From the NCBI GenBank assembly GCA_016185845.1, contig JACPMV010000022.1:1-44937 (forward strand): 44,937 nucleotides of DNA, in the 5' to 3' direction. The notes beneath the pieces are model-generated. The model did not search any database, was not told where the DNA came from, and worked only from the letters and a program-made list of their open reading frames with translations. Position 1 is the first letter of the stretch. Each line of letters opens with the position of its first letter. Source of the stretch: Candidatus Woesearchaeota archaeon (GTDB lineage: Archaea > Nanobdellota > Nanobdellia > Woesearchaeales > GW2011-AR4). This document shows positions 24,710 to 31,669 of this stretch, in pieces. The position numbers and the translations under genes are program-made.

Positions 24710-27418
24710 TTAAAGTTTTCGCCGAAAAAGTTGGGGTTTTGTGGGAAATATGTGATAAATCTTACCCCCCCATCTTCTCATCAACAAACTGTTAGAAACA
24801 ACAGAAACAGAGCTGAACGCCATCGCAGCTCCTGCAATTATCGGATTAAGCAGGAAGCCAAAAAAAGGGTACAAAATTCCTGCTGCTATCGGAATTCCAG
24901 CCGCATTGTAGAAGAAAGCCCAGAACAAGTTTTGCTTTATTTTTTTGATTGTGTAAGAGCTTAGCTTTATTGCCTTGACCACATCCCTTAAATCATTCTT
25001 AATCAAAACTATAGAGCCGGTTTCTATCGCAACATCAGTTCCTGCCCCTATTGCAATGCCGACATCTGCTGCAGCCAATGCAGGGGCATCGTTTATCCCG
25101 TCCCCGACCATTGCAACGACTTTTCCTTCGGACTTCAGTTTTTTTACTTCAAGTTCCTTGTCCTGCGGAAGGACATTTGCAATCACTTTTTCGATCCCGG
25201 CTTGCGCAGCTATTGATTTTGCGACTTTTTCATTGTCGCCGGTTATCATAACCGCTTCAATATTCATCTTTTTCAGTTCTGAAATCGCTTCTTTTGAGCT
25301 TTCTTTCAGGGTGTCAGCAACGCCTATGGCTCCGACAATAAGCCTGTCAAGCGCCACGGCCACAGTAGTATTTCCCTGCTCCTCAAGCTGCTGCATTTTG
25401 GCCCTGACGTCAGCGCTTATTTTCGCATTTTTTTCCTCAAGCAGCTTTTCATTGCCCACAATTATATTGTAGTTCCTGTATTTTGCAATTATTCCTTTTC
25501 CGCTGACAGCTTCAAAATGAGATGCGTCAGGAACATCAATCTTTTTTGATTTTGCATGGTTAAGTATTGCCTCGCCTATCGGATGCTCTGAGCCTTTTTC
25601 GGCAATCGCCGCAAACTTCAGAATATCCTCTTCATTGTATTTTCTGCTGAATACCTTGATATTTGTAACATCGGGCTTTCCTTTCGTCAGGGTTCCCGTC
25701 TTGTCAAAAATAATTGTCGTAAGCTTATGGGCTGTCTCAAGAGCCTCAGCATTCTTGATTAAAATCCCGTTTTCCGCGCCTTTTCCTGTGCCGACCATTA
25801 TTGCAGTCGGTGTTGCAAGCCCCAGGGCGCATGGGCAGGCAATTATCAGGACAGCGACAAAAACAGTAAACGAAAAGATGAAAGGCGAAGGAGTTAATGA
25901 AAGAAAATTTGGAGCAAGAAAATACCAGAACAAAAATGAAAGTATTGCTATTGCCATGACAATAGGCACGAATATGGATGAAACTTTGTCTGCCAGCCTT
26001 TGTATCGGCGCTTTTGAGCCCTGAGCCTCTTCAACTAGCTTTATTATCTGGGCAAGCATCGTGTCAGCTCCAATCTTGCTCGCTTTAATTTTCAGAAAGC
26101 CGTTCTTGTTTATGGTTGCCCCTATGACCTTGTCGCTAATCTTTTTTGAAACAGGAATGCTTTCTCCTGTAAGCATCGATTCATCGACATAAGAGCTTCC
26201 CTCTTCAACAATCCCGTCAGTCGCTATCTTCTCTCCGGGCTTTGCAATAAAAATATCGCCAATCTGCAATTCATCGATTTTAACTTCTCTTTCTTTTCCG
26301 TCTTTAATGACAATTGCTGTCTTTGGCTGCAGCCCAATAAGTTTTCTTATCGCTTCTGAAGCCTTTCCTTTTGTCAATGCCTCAAAATACTTGCCGAGCA
26401 AGATGAATGTTATGATTACAGCGGCAGTGTCATAATACATGCCTCCTGTAAATGCTTTTGGAAACAATGTTGCCAGCAAACTGTATATATAAGCCGCAGA
26501 TGTGCCTACAGCTATCAAAGTGTCCATGTTTGCTGTCCTGTTTCTCAAACCAATCCACGTTCCGGCGTAAAATCTGTACCCAAGATACAGCTGGACCGGA
26601 GTCGCAAGCGCAAGCAGGATGTAATTCTGGAATGGAACTGTTATTTTAAACCATTCCGGGAATGAAAGGATAAATATCGGAATGCTCAGGATAAATCCAA
26701 AAATAACTTCCCGCTTAAGCTTTGTTATCTCTTTTTGTCTTGCTATCTTCTCAGTGTCCTCTAAAGCGCCTGAAACCTCAATCAGCTCATATCCTGCATT
26801 CTTTATTGTTTTTTTTATCCTGTCAGCATTTGTAATCGCGGGGTCGTACTTTATGAAAGCGTTCTGGTTCACATACAGCTCTTTTGAAATTATTCCCTGA
26901 ATCGTGTTTAAGGCGCCTACGACAGTTCCGACGCAATGCGGATTGTCCATTCCGATGACTTTAAGCTTAATCTCTGCAATATTTCCGGAAGTCTTATGCC
27001 CCTCAGCAATCTTGTACCCGGTTTCCCTAATTATATTTTTTATTGAATCTTCATTTGTCTTATCCGTGTCAAATTCCACATTTGCCTTTTCCGAAGCGAA
27101 ATTAACATTTGCTTTTACAACACCATCAGCTTTAGAAATGGATTTCTCTATTGTCTGCGCGCATGTGGCGCAGTGCATGCCAGATATAGGCAAAATTATT
27201 TTTTGGATATTGTTTTGCTGGGTTATTTTTCCATTGATTTTTTTTATTGGTCCTATTTTTGGCGTTTTTTTAGTTAATGCATGGTTTTTGCTGCTTTTTT
27301 CCATAAACTTGTCATGGCAGCTTTTGCTGCAAAAATAGTATTTTTTACCATTCTTTACAGCACTGAATTTAGCTTTTTTCTCGTCAACTTCCATTCCGCA
27401 TACCGGGTCTTTTGGCAT
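24710..27418 (-). CDS. copA: Copper-exporting P1B-type ATPase CopA with N-terminal YHS/TRASH domain
   Basis: A 902-residue Cu(I) pump. Domain order: YHS/TRASH-like metal domain (DPVCGMEV...YYFCSKSCHDKF, 1-40), a heavy-metal-associated domain with GMHCATC (about 80-145), a second one in which the CxxC is replaced by GMDNPHC (about 150-215), eight membrane helices with CPC in ACPCALGLATP, DKTGTLTKG, GDGINDAPALAAAD, and the P1B-1 copper residues YN and MxxSS (MAFSSVSVVSNS) near the end. The loss of one Cys pair suggests the second domain does not bind Cu(I) normally. It is the last gene of a metal cluster. Confidence 0.94.
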   Translation of the reverse strand: MPKDPVCGMEVDEKKAKFSAVKNGKKYYFCSKSCHDKFMEKSSKNHALTKKTPKIGPIKKINGKITQQNNIQKIILPISGMHCATCAQTIEKSISKADGVVKANVNFASEKANVEFDTDKTNEDSIKNIIRETGYKIAEGHKTSGNIAEIKLKVIGMDNPHCVGTVVGALNTIQGIISKELYVNQNAFIKYDPAITNADRIKKTIKNAGYELIEVSGALEDTEKIARQKEITKLKREVIFGFILSIPIFILSFPEWFKITVPFQNYILLALATPVQLYLGYRFYAGTWIGLRNRTANMDTLIAVGTSAAYIYSLLATLFPKAFTGGMYYDTAAVIITFILLGKYFEALTKGKASEAIRKLIGLQPKTAIVIKDGKEREVKIDELQIGDIFIAKPGEKIATDGIVEEGSSYVDESMLTGESIPVSKKISDKVIGATINKNGFLKIKASKIGADTMLAQIIKLVEEAQGSKAPIQRLADKVSSIFVPIVMAIAILSFLFWYFLAPNFLSLTPSPFIFSFTVFVAVLIIACPCALGLATPTAIMVGTGKGAENGILIKNAEALETAHKLTTIIFDKTGTLTKGKPDVTNIKVFSRKYNEEDILKFAAIAEKGSEHPIGEAILNHAKSKKIDVPDASHFEAVSGKGIIAKYRNYNIIVGNEKLLEEKNAKISADVRAKMQQLEEQGNTTVAVALDRLIVGAIGVADTLKESSKEAISELKKMNIEAVMITGDNEKVAKSIAAQAGIEKVIANVLPQDKELEVKKLKSEGKVVAMVGDGINDAPALAAADVGIAIGAGTDVAIETGSIVLIKNDLRDVVKAIKLSSYTIKKIKQNLFWAFFYNAAGIPIAAGILYPFFGFLLNPIIAGAAMAFSSVSVVSNSLLMRRWGGKIYHIFPTKPQLFRRKL

Positions 27419-27461
27419 TGATTGTTTATATGAAATGTTATGTTTATCTTATCTGTTACTT

Positions 27462-27662
27462 TTATTGATTTTTATTATCAATACCCAACAGGTTATGCAG
27501 CCAGCACCATCCGAAAAAGCTCTCGACTAGTGAAATCCAGCCCACAGCAAATATTGCCCAGTTTACCCATACAATGCTGTATTGCGGCGCCCAAGGGCCG
27601 AGCCACCAAAATGCCAGCGCAAACCTTAAAATTCTGTCCACTCTGCCTAAGTTTTGTTTCAT
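27462..27662 (-). CDS. DUF2892 (YgaP-like TM) membrane protein
   Basis: A 66-residue protein with the DUF2892 pattern: NLGRVDRILRFALAFWW, a helix around VWVNWAIFAVGWISLVESFFGWCWLHNLLGI. Two membrane helices. DUF2892 often accompanies rhodanese or metal and sulfur genes; here it lies nine bases after the zinc-ribbon gene and 43 before copA, in the same direction. Confidence 0.85.
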   Translation of the reverse strand: MKQNLGRVDRILRFALAFWWLGPWAPQYSIVWVNWAIFAVGWISLVESFFGWCWLHNLLGIDNKNQ

Positions 27663-27671
27663 TTTTCCGCC

Positions 27672-27818
27672 TCAGCTAACCAAGTCATGCACATATTTTT
27701 CAACCGATGTCTTTTTCCTGCAGATTGAGCATATATAAATTCCTCTAATTGGCCTCTTTAATGTGGTTCTTCCGCAAATTTGGCATTTTACTGATTCAAA
27801 ATTTTTTTCTTTTTTCAT
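27672..27818 (-). CDS. 48-residue zinc-ribbon protein
   Basis: A very small gene. It encodes a CxxC...CxxC zinc ribbon: Cys12 and Cys15 (KCQICGR) and Cys30 and Cys33 (IYICSICRK), then a helix KKTSVEKYVHDLVS. It sits between the Met/Gly-rich membrane protein and DUF2892 with 15- and 9-base gaps and a GGCGG-like site for the next gene, so it belongs to the copper operon. It may be a metal sensor, chaperone or small RNA/DNA-binding protein. The function is not known. Confidence 0.75.
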   Translation of the reverse strand: MKKEKNFESVKCQICGRTTLKRPIRGIYICSICRKKTSVEKYVHDLVS

Positions 27819-27833
27819 CTTTTCCTTCTTGCT

Positions 27834-28358
27834 CTATCTTGATTTTTTAGATAAATCCCTCCACAATCTGAATATCCACAGATAAACAAGAATCACAAGG
27901 CCGATTGCCAGCAGAACCGCCAAAAAATTAAAAAAAGCGAAATAGCCATATCCATTCTGCCCCATCATTCCGTACCCAAAATTGTATGCCATCATGTTCA
28001 TCATTCCTCCATAGTTTGCTTTTCCGTAATTTCCCATCATGCCGTATCCAACAATGCCATAGTTAACGGCATCGTTCACGTCATTGCAGTACAGCCTTTT
28101 TGCCATAGAAATGTGCGTAAGCCTCAGGCTCTCGCTACCTTCGCCACCCATAATTTTGTCCATTGCTTCATGGGCTTCTCCTGGATGCATCTGCTCCATG
28201 AAGTAGTCCCCCAACGCTTCAAGCTGCGGCTCGCTTAATTTTGAGCATGGAGTCTTGGCGTCAATGATTTGTTTGGCTTCTGCAAAATCTTCGGTGTCGG
28301 CTGCAGCAATGCCAATAACTAAAATAAATATCGCCAGATACAAAATTTTCTTTTTCAT
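27834..28358 (-). CDS. Secreted/anchored Met- and Gly-rich protein of the copper cluster
   Basis: A 174-residue protein: signal peptide (MKKKILYLAIFILVIGIAAA), a conserved-looking helical domain with CSKLSEPQLEALGDYFMEQMHPGEAHEAMD and GGEGSESLRLTHISMAKRLYC (two Cys bracketing it), a Gly/Met/Tyr-rich stretch with repeated YGMMG units, and one C-terminal membrane helix. Similar hypothetical proteins occur in uncultured archaea and candidate-phylum bacteria. Met clusters outside the cell suit Cu(I) or Ag(I) binding, which agrees with copA downstream; this is an inference. The Met at 28358 is preferred over one five codons upstream because it starts the signal peptide. Confidence 0.7.
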   Translation of the reverse strand: MKKKILYLAIFILVIGIAAADTEDFAEAKQIIDAKTPCSKLSEPQLEALGDYFMEQMHPGEAHEAMDKIMGGEGSESLRLTHISMAKRLYCNDVNDAVNYGIVGYGMMGNYGKANYGGMMNMMAYNFGYGMMGQNGYGYFAFFNFLAVLLAIGLVILVYLWIFRLWRDLSKKSR

Positions 28359-28398
28359 TTTAACCGCCAGCAATTTTTATTTGGTAACTATATATCCA

Positions 28399-28485
28399 TT
28401 TTTGATATATTATACTGATAAGTATATAAACTTTTCTATTTATATCAAAATACGATATATCAAAAAAAGAAAGTTATTTATATAA
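28399..28485. promoter_or_regulatory. Divergent promoter with repeated operator boxes of the copper cluster
   Basis: Three related boxes lie between the divergent genes: TTTTTGATATAT (28399-28410), its exact inverted copy ATATATCAAAAA (28455-28466), and a partial copy TATATCAAAA (28441-28450). The plus-strand TATA box TTATTTATATAAG (28474-28486) drives the PadR-type gene. The boxes are the likely binding sites of that regulator. Confidence 0.5.
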
Positions 28486-28506
28486 GAATGCATTTCAATG
28501 CCGAGC

Positions 28507-28914
28507 ATGGCAGATGTTAAAATAAATAATATTGTTAAGTTCTATACTCTATGCCTTCTGGCTAATGAGCCAAAGCACGGGTACGATTTGATTCAAGAAT
28601 TAAAGGAAAAGCTAGAGAGAAAAATAAGCGCAAGCAATGTATACCCATTTTTGGATATTTTAAGAAAAAATAAGCTGATTAAATTTGACAAGATTGGGAA
28701 AAGGGATAAAAAAACATATTATCTGACGCAGGAGGGGGAAAAATTCACAAAGCAGATGTTCAGCAAGTTTGGGGATTTGATTAACCTGGCAATAGAGCCA
28801 AGAATAACAACATGCCCGTGCGGATGCAGGATTTATTCCGGCGGCCACACAAAAAAAGTCAGGGGAAAGGCTATGAAATTCTGTTGCCCTCATTGCGCAA
28901 AGATGTATAAATAA
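28507..28914 (+). CDS. PadR-family regulator with Cys-rich TRASH-like tail (metal sensor)
   Basis: The protein has an N-terminal winged helix of the PadR type (FYTLCLLANEPKHGYDLIQELKEKLERKISASNVYPFLDILRKNKLI), then a C-terminal metal domain with CPCGCRIYSGG...KFCCPHCAKMYK, six Cys and one His, resembling TRASH or YHS metal fingers. It faces the copper cluster across a shared promoter, so it most likely senses copper and controls that cluster and itself. The Met at 28507 lies the expected 26 bases from the TATA box; an in-frame ATG at 28498 is the alternative start. Confidence 0.82.
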   Translation: MADVKINNIVKFYTLCLLANEPKHGYDLIQELKEKLERKISASNVYPFLDILRKNKLIKFDKIGKRDKKTYYLTQEGEKFTKQMFSKFGDLINLAIEPRITTCPCGCRIYSGGHTKKVRGKAMKFCCPHCAKMYK

Positions 28915-28918
28915 AAAG

Positions 28919-29707
28919 CTATATCTTTCTTCTTAATCTGAACAACATATAGGTTCCAAATAAAAAAAGCGGAAAGCTCAGCAGCTGCCCCATAGTGAAA
29001 TAGTTTAGAATAAACCCAATCTGCTCATCCGGCTGCCTGAAAAACTCGGCAATTGTCCTCAGCAGGCCGTACATTGCCACAAAACTCCAGAACATGAAGC
29101 CTTTTGGAAGCTTTTTGCCTTTAATGAACCATAATGCGGCAAATATAAAAAAATTCTTCAGCGACTCGTAAATCTGCGAAGGGTGCCTGCATCCTTCTGG
29201 AACATCCTGTATAAATTGATTTTTAGAATAATCAATGCACCAGGAAAAATCAGTAATCCTTCCATACAATTCTCCGTTAATGAAATTCCCGATCCTGCCA
29301 AGGGCAAGCGCAAGCGCCACAGGCACTACTGTGATGTCTGCAATGTCATAAAATTCAATTTTCTTCTTCCTGCAAAACAGATATGCCGCGAATATTGCCC
29401 CCAAGAAGCCGCCATGGAAGCTTAGCCCTCCGTGCCATAGCTTAATGATCTCAGCAGGGCTGTTTAGATAAAATAGGGGATTATAAAAGATTATATAAGC
29501 CAGCCTGGCACCGAGAACAACACCTATCAGAAGGTATAATATAAAATCTGCTGCGTCGTCTTTGCTTAATTTTATGTTTTTTATTTTTGCAAGACTGGGA
29601 AGCATAAGATATGCTATAATGAACCCCAGGGCATAAAACAAGCCGTAATACCTTACTTCAAAAGGGCCAAATTCAAACAATGCCGGGTTTAAGTTATGAA
29701 AAAACAT
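28919..29707 (-). CDS. lgt: Prolipoprotein diacylglyceryl transferase Lgt
   Basis: Lgt attaches diacylglycerol to the lipobox Cys of lipoproteins. The 262-residue protein has seven predicted helices and the family motifs: RYYGLFYALGF, HGGLSFHGGFLGA (catalytic-region His), GRIGNFINGELYGR (the Lgt signature), RHPSQIYES and YGLLRTIAEFFRQPD. It is clearly bacterial-type. Archaea mostly lack recognisable Lgt, so this is a transferred gene with clients in the same window (livK and the lipoprotein at 11571). No signal peptidase II gene is seen here. Confidence 0.94.
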   Translation of the reverse strand: MFFHNLNPALFEFGPFEVRYYGLFYALGFIIAYLMLPSLAKIKNIKLSKDDAADFILYLLIGVVLGARLAYIIFYNPLFYLNSPAEIIKLWHGGLSFHGGFLGAIFAAYLFCRKKKIEFYDIADITVVPVALALALGRIGNFINGELYGRITDFSWCIDYSKNQFIQDVPEGCRHPSQIYESLKNFFIFAALWFIKGKKLPKGFMFWSFVAMYGLLRTIAEFFRQPDEQIGFILNYFTMGQLLSFPLFLFGTYMLFRLRRKI

Positions 29708-29708
29708 C

Positions 29709-30494
29709 TTATTTTGCTTCCCTCGCCGCAGAATAAAATAAAATCCGGTTTATTAAGATTATAAAATAAATCACTGCATTGACTATGATAATTGCTGACG
29801 TTTTGAAATAAGCGTATGCTTTCAGGTACAGCAAGTAATTTCCAGATGTAGAAACTCTGATTAGATATCCGGCAATTAAAAACAGTAACCCCAAAACAAG
29901 AAAAGCCAAAATAATAGCTCCAATAGTTTCCCTGTAGGATTTCATATTTCCAAAAGTTAATGAGAATGATTTTCTTAAGGAATTTTTCAGGGAATTTCCT
30001 TCATTAAAAAATGAATGGGCTAAACTCAGTATTGCATATAAAAAGAGGAAAATTGGAATTCCGGTTATTATAAAAAAATAAGGCCTGTAGGCTTCTTTTA
30101 TGCCGCCTAATACGAAATTAAACGTAATGAACAAGGGAAAAATTAGGATTATATTAAGCAGGTAAAACTGCCCAAGGCGCCTGAATGAAAATTCTGTTTT
30201 CTGGAACAGCGATTTTATGAAGTCCAAAACAGAATACTTGAAAAAAGAGTAAACAAATATCTGGAGCAGCCTGTAAATAAAATCAAATAAGAGGTAAGCA
30301 TAAATAAATGCCCCTGACTGCGGCCATAAGACAGCGCCTGCAGTGTAGCTCAAAAGCAACGGAAGAATGTAATAAAATGAGGCCAAAAAAGAGATATCAA
30401 ATAAAACCATCAGGCCTACTTTGCCGGGATTTGATTTCGCAAGGTTGAAGCTCTTTGCAAACAATGAATCTTTGATTAAATTTCTTATTTTCAT
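29709..30494 (-). CDS. Polytopic membrane protein of unknown function
   Basis: A 261-residue protein with six predicted membrane segments and no catalytic motif. It has a short basic N-terminus (KIRNLIKDSLFAKSFNLAKSNPGK) and conserved-looking KNSLRKSFSLTFGNMKSY between helices 4 and 5, similar to polytopic proteins common in DPANN genomes. It ends one base before the Lgt start codon, so the two are probably coexpressed. The ATG at 30494 is preferred over a TTG one codon earlier. Confidence 0.65.
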   Translation of the reverse strand: MKIRNLIKDSLFAKSFNLAKSNPGKVGLMVLFDISFLASFYYILPLLLSYTAGAVLWPQSGAFIYAYLLFDFIYRLLQIFVYSFFKYSVLDFIKSLFQKTEFSFRRLGQFYLLNIILIFPLFITFNFVLGGIKEAYRPYFFIITGIPIFLFLYAILSLAHSFFNEGNSLKNSLRKSFSLTFGNMKSYRETIGAIILAFLVLGLLFLIAGYLIRVSTSGNYLLYLKAYAYFKTSAIIIVNAVIYFIILINRILFYSAAREAK

Positions 30495-30544
30495 CAAAAC
30501 CTGTTGGGTTCAGAATACTATATAAATGTTTCATTTTGCCAAAA

Positions 30545-31379
30545 CTATCCTTTATAATAATCTTTCAAATCCTGTTCAATCTTATAGACTTTTCTTGCAT
30601 CATTTACAATGCCTAAATCAACTTCTCTAATTAAAACTGATTCTCTGTTGTGATTTAAGATGCCTACAGTGCCATAGAATGGAAGGGCAATCTGGGTTTT
30701 CCCAAGCAAAATGTTCTTTGTCCCATTATAATTGAAAGTTCCCGCTGCATTTGCATAAACAAAAACTGTCTCGCTTTCAATAGCCCTTGCGGAAACAAGC
30801 TTTGTTACTTCATCCGGAATTTTATTCCTGAAATATTTGTAATTGTACACCTTGGAATATTGCGAGGATTTTGAGCACCAGAATGAAGGGCAGAAAACAA
30901 TATCAGCTTTTTTGAGCATCAGTTTTCTGGTTATCTCAGGATATAATAAATCCCTGCAAATCTCGAGTCCGATATTCCCTACCTTTGTCCTGAAAACATT
31001 GGCTTCGTTTCCTGCTTTGAGCCTTTTTGCCTCTGTATTTTGCACCAAGTGATTTTTCCTGTAATTTCCGATGATTTGCCCATTATTATCGAATAAATAT
31101 GAAACATTGTACAGCTTGCTGCCGATTTCGTCAGCAATGCTGCCCATAACCCCGAAAATCCCGTAATTCCTGCATAAGCTGGAAAAAACTCCCTTTGCCT
31201 GTTTTGGAATTTCCGGATTGTATTTTTTCCTGCTCATCCCCGCAGTTAAAAACACCTCCGGGAAGCAGATTATATCGCAGTTGTTTTTACCTGAAGAAAT
31301 TCTCCATTCTGGAAATATTTTTACTGAAATCATTGTAAACATTGCATTGCACCGCACATATCTTAATTTTTTTTGGCAT
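30545..31379 (-). CDS. Carbon-nitrogen hydrolase (nitrilase family), frame broken near the N-terminus
   Basis: Nitrilase-superfamily enzymes hydrolyse amides or nitriles with a Glu-Lys-Cys triad; all three are visible: Glu in IICFPEVFLT, Lys in NYRKNHL and Cys in GLEICRDLLYPE. The N-terminal family strand is in another frame: from the ATG at 31379 one reads KKIKICAVQCNVYNDFSKN, ending ISRMENFFR and a stop at 31287-31289. The two parts join near 31290-31295 with a one-base shift. The open part alone could start at 31342 but lacks the first strand. Either the gene is broken or the assembly has an error. A nearly leaderless start is plausible. Confidence 0.75.
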
Positions 31380-31475
31380 ATCAGTTTATTTTTGCATTTC
31401 AATTTAAATAATTTGCCAAAACCGCAACATTTAAATACCATTATATTATAATCTAACAGTAAATATATAAAATAC

Positions 31476-31493
31476 TATAAAATATATTTTATA
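31476..31493. promoter_or_regulatory. Perfect 18-base palindrome at the RHH-pilus promoter
   Basis: TATAAAATATATTTTATA is a perfect palindrome ending 10 bases before the ATG of the ribbon-helix-helix gene and overlapping its TATA-box region. RHH proteins bind such symmetric sites and usually repress themselves. It is the likely operator; the binding itself is inferred. Confidence 0.5.
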
Positions 31494-31503
31494 ATATATC
31501 AGC

Positions 31504-31644
31504 ATGAAAAAGCCAATAAGCGCTACAATTGACGAAGACCTCATTGATTGGATAGAAAAAGAGGTCAATGATAATAAAAAATACAGGAATAAGTCACATC
31601 TCATAGAATCTGCGCTTGAACTGATGAAATCAAATAAAAAATAG
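31504..31644 (+). CDS. Ribbon-helix-helix (CopG/MetJ-type) regulator, 46 aa
   Basis: The small gene encodes an RHH fold: strand ISATIDEDLIDWI, a helix through EKEVNDNKKYRN, the SHLIESALELMK helix with the conserved (N/K)xSH(L/I)IE pattern. RHH dimers bind DNA palindromes and occur as autoregulators. It is followed 25 bases later by the pilus ATPase gene, which has its own AAAGAGGT ribosome site. It probably controls the pilus operon. Confidence 0.85.
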   Translation: MKKPISATIDEDLIDWIEKEVNDNKKYRNKSHLIESALELMKSNKK

Positions 31645-31669
31645 TGATAAGTCAAAAAAAGAGGTAAAC

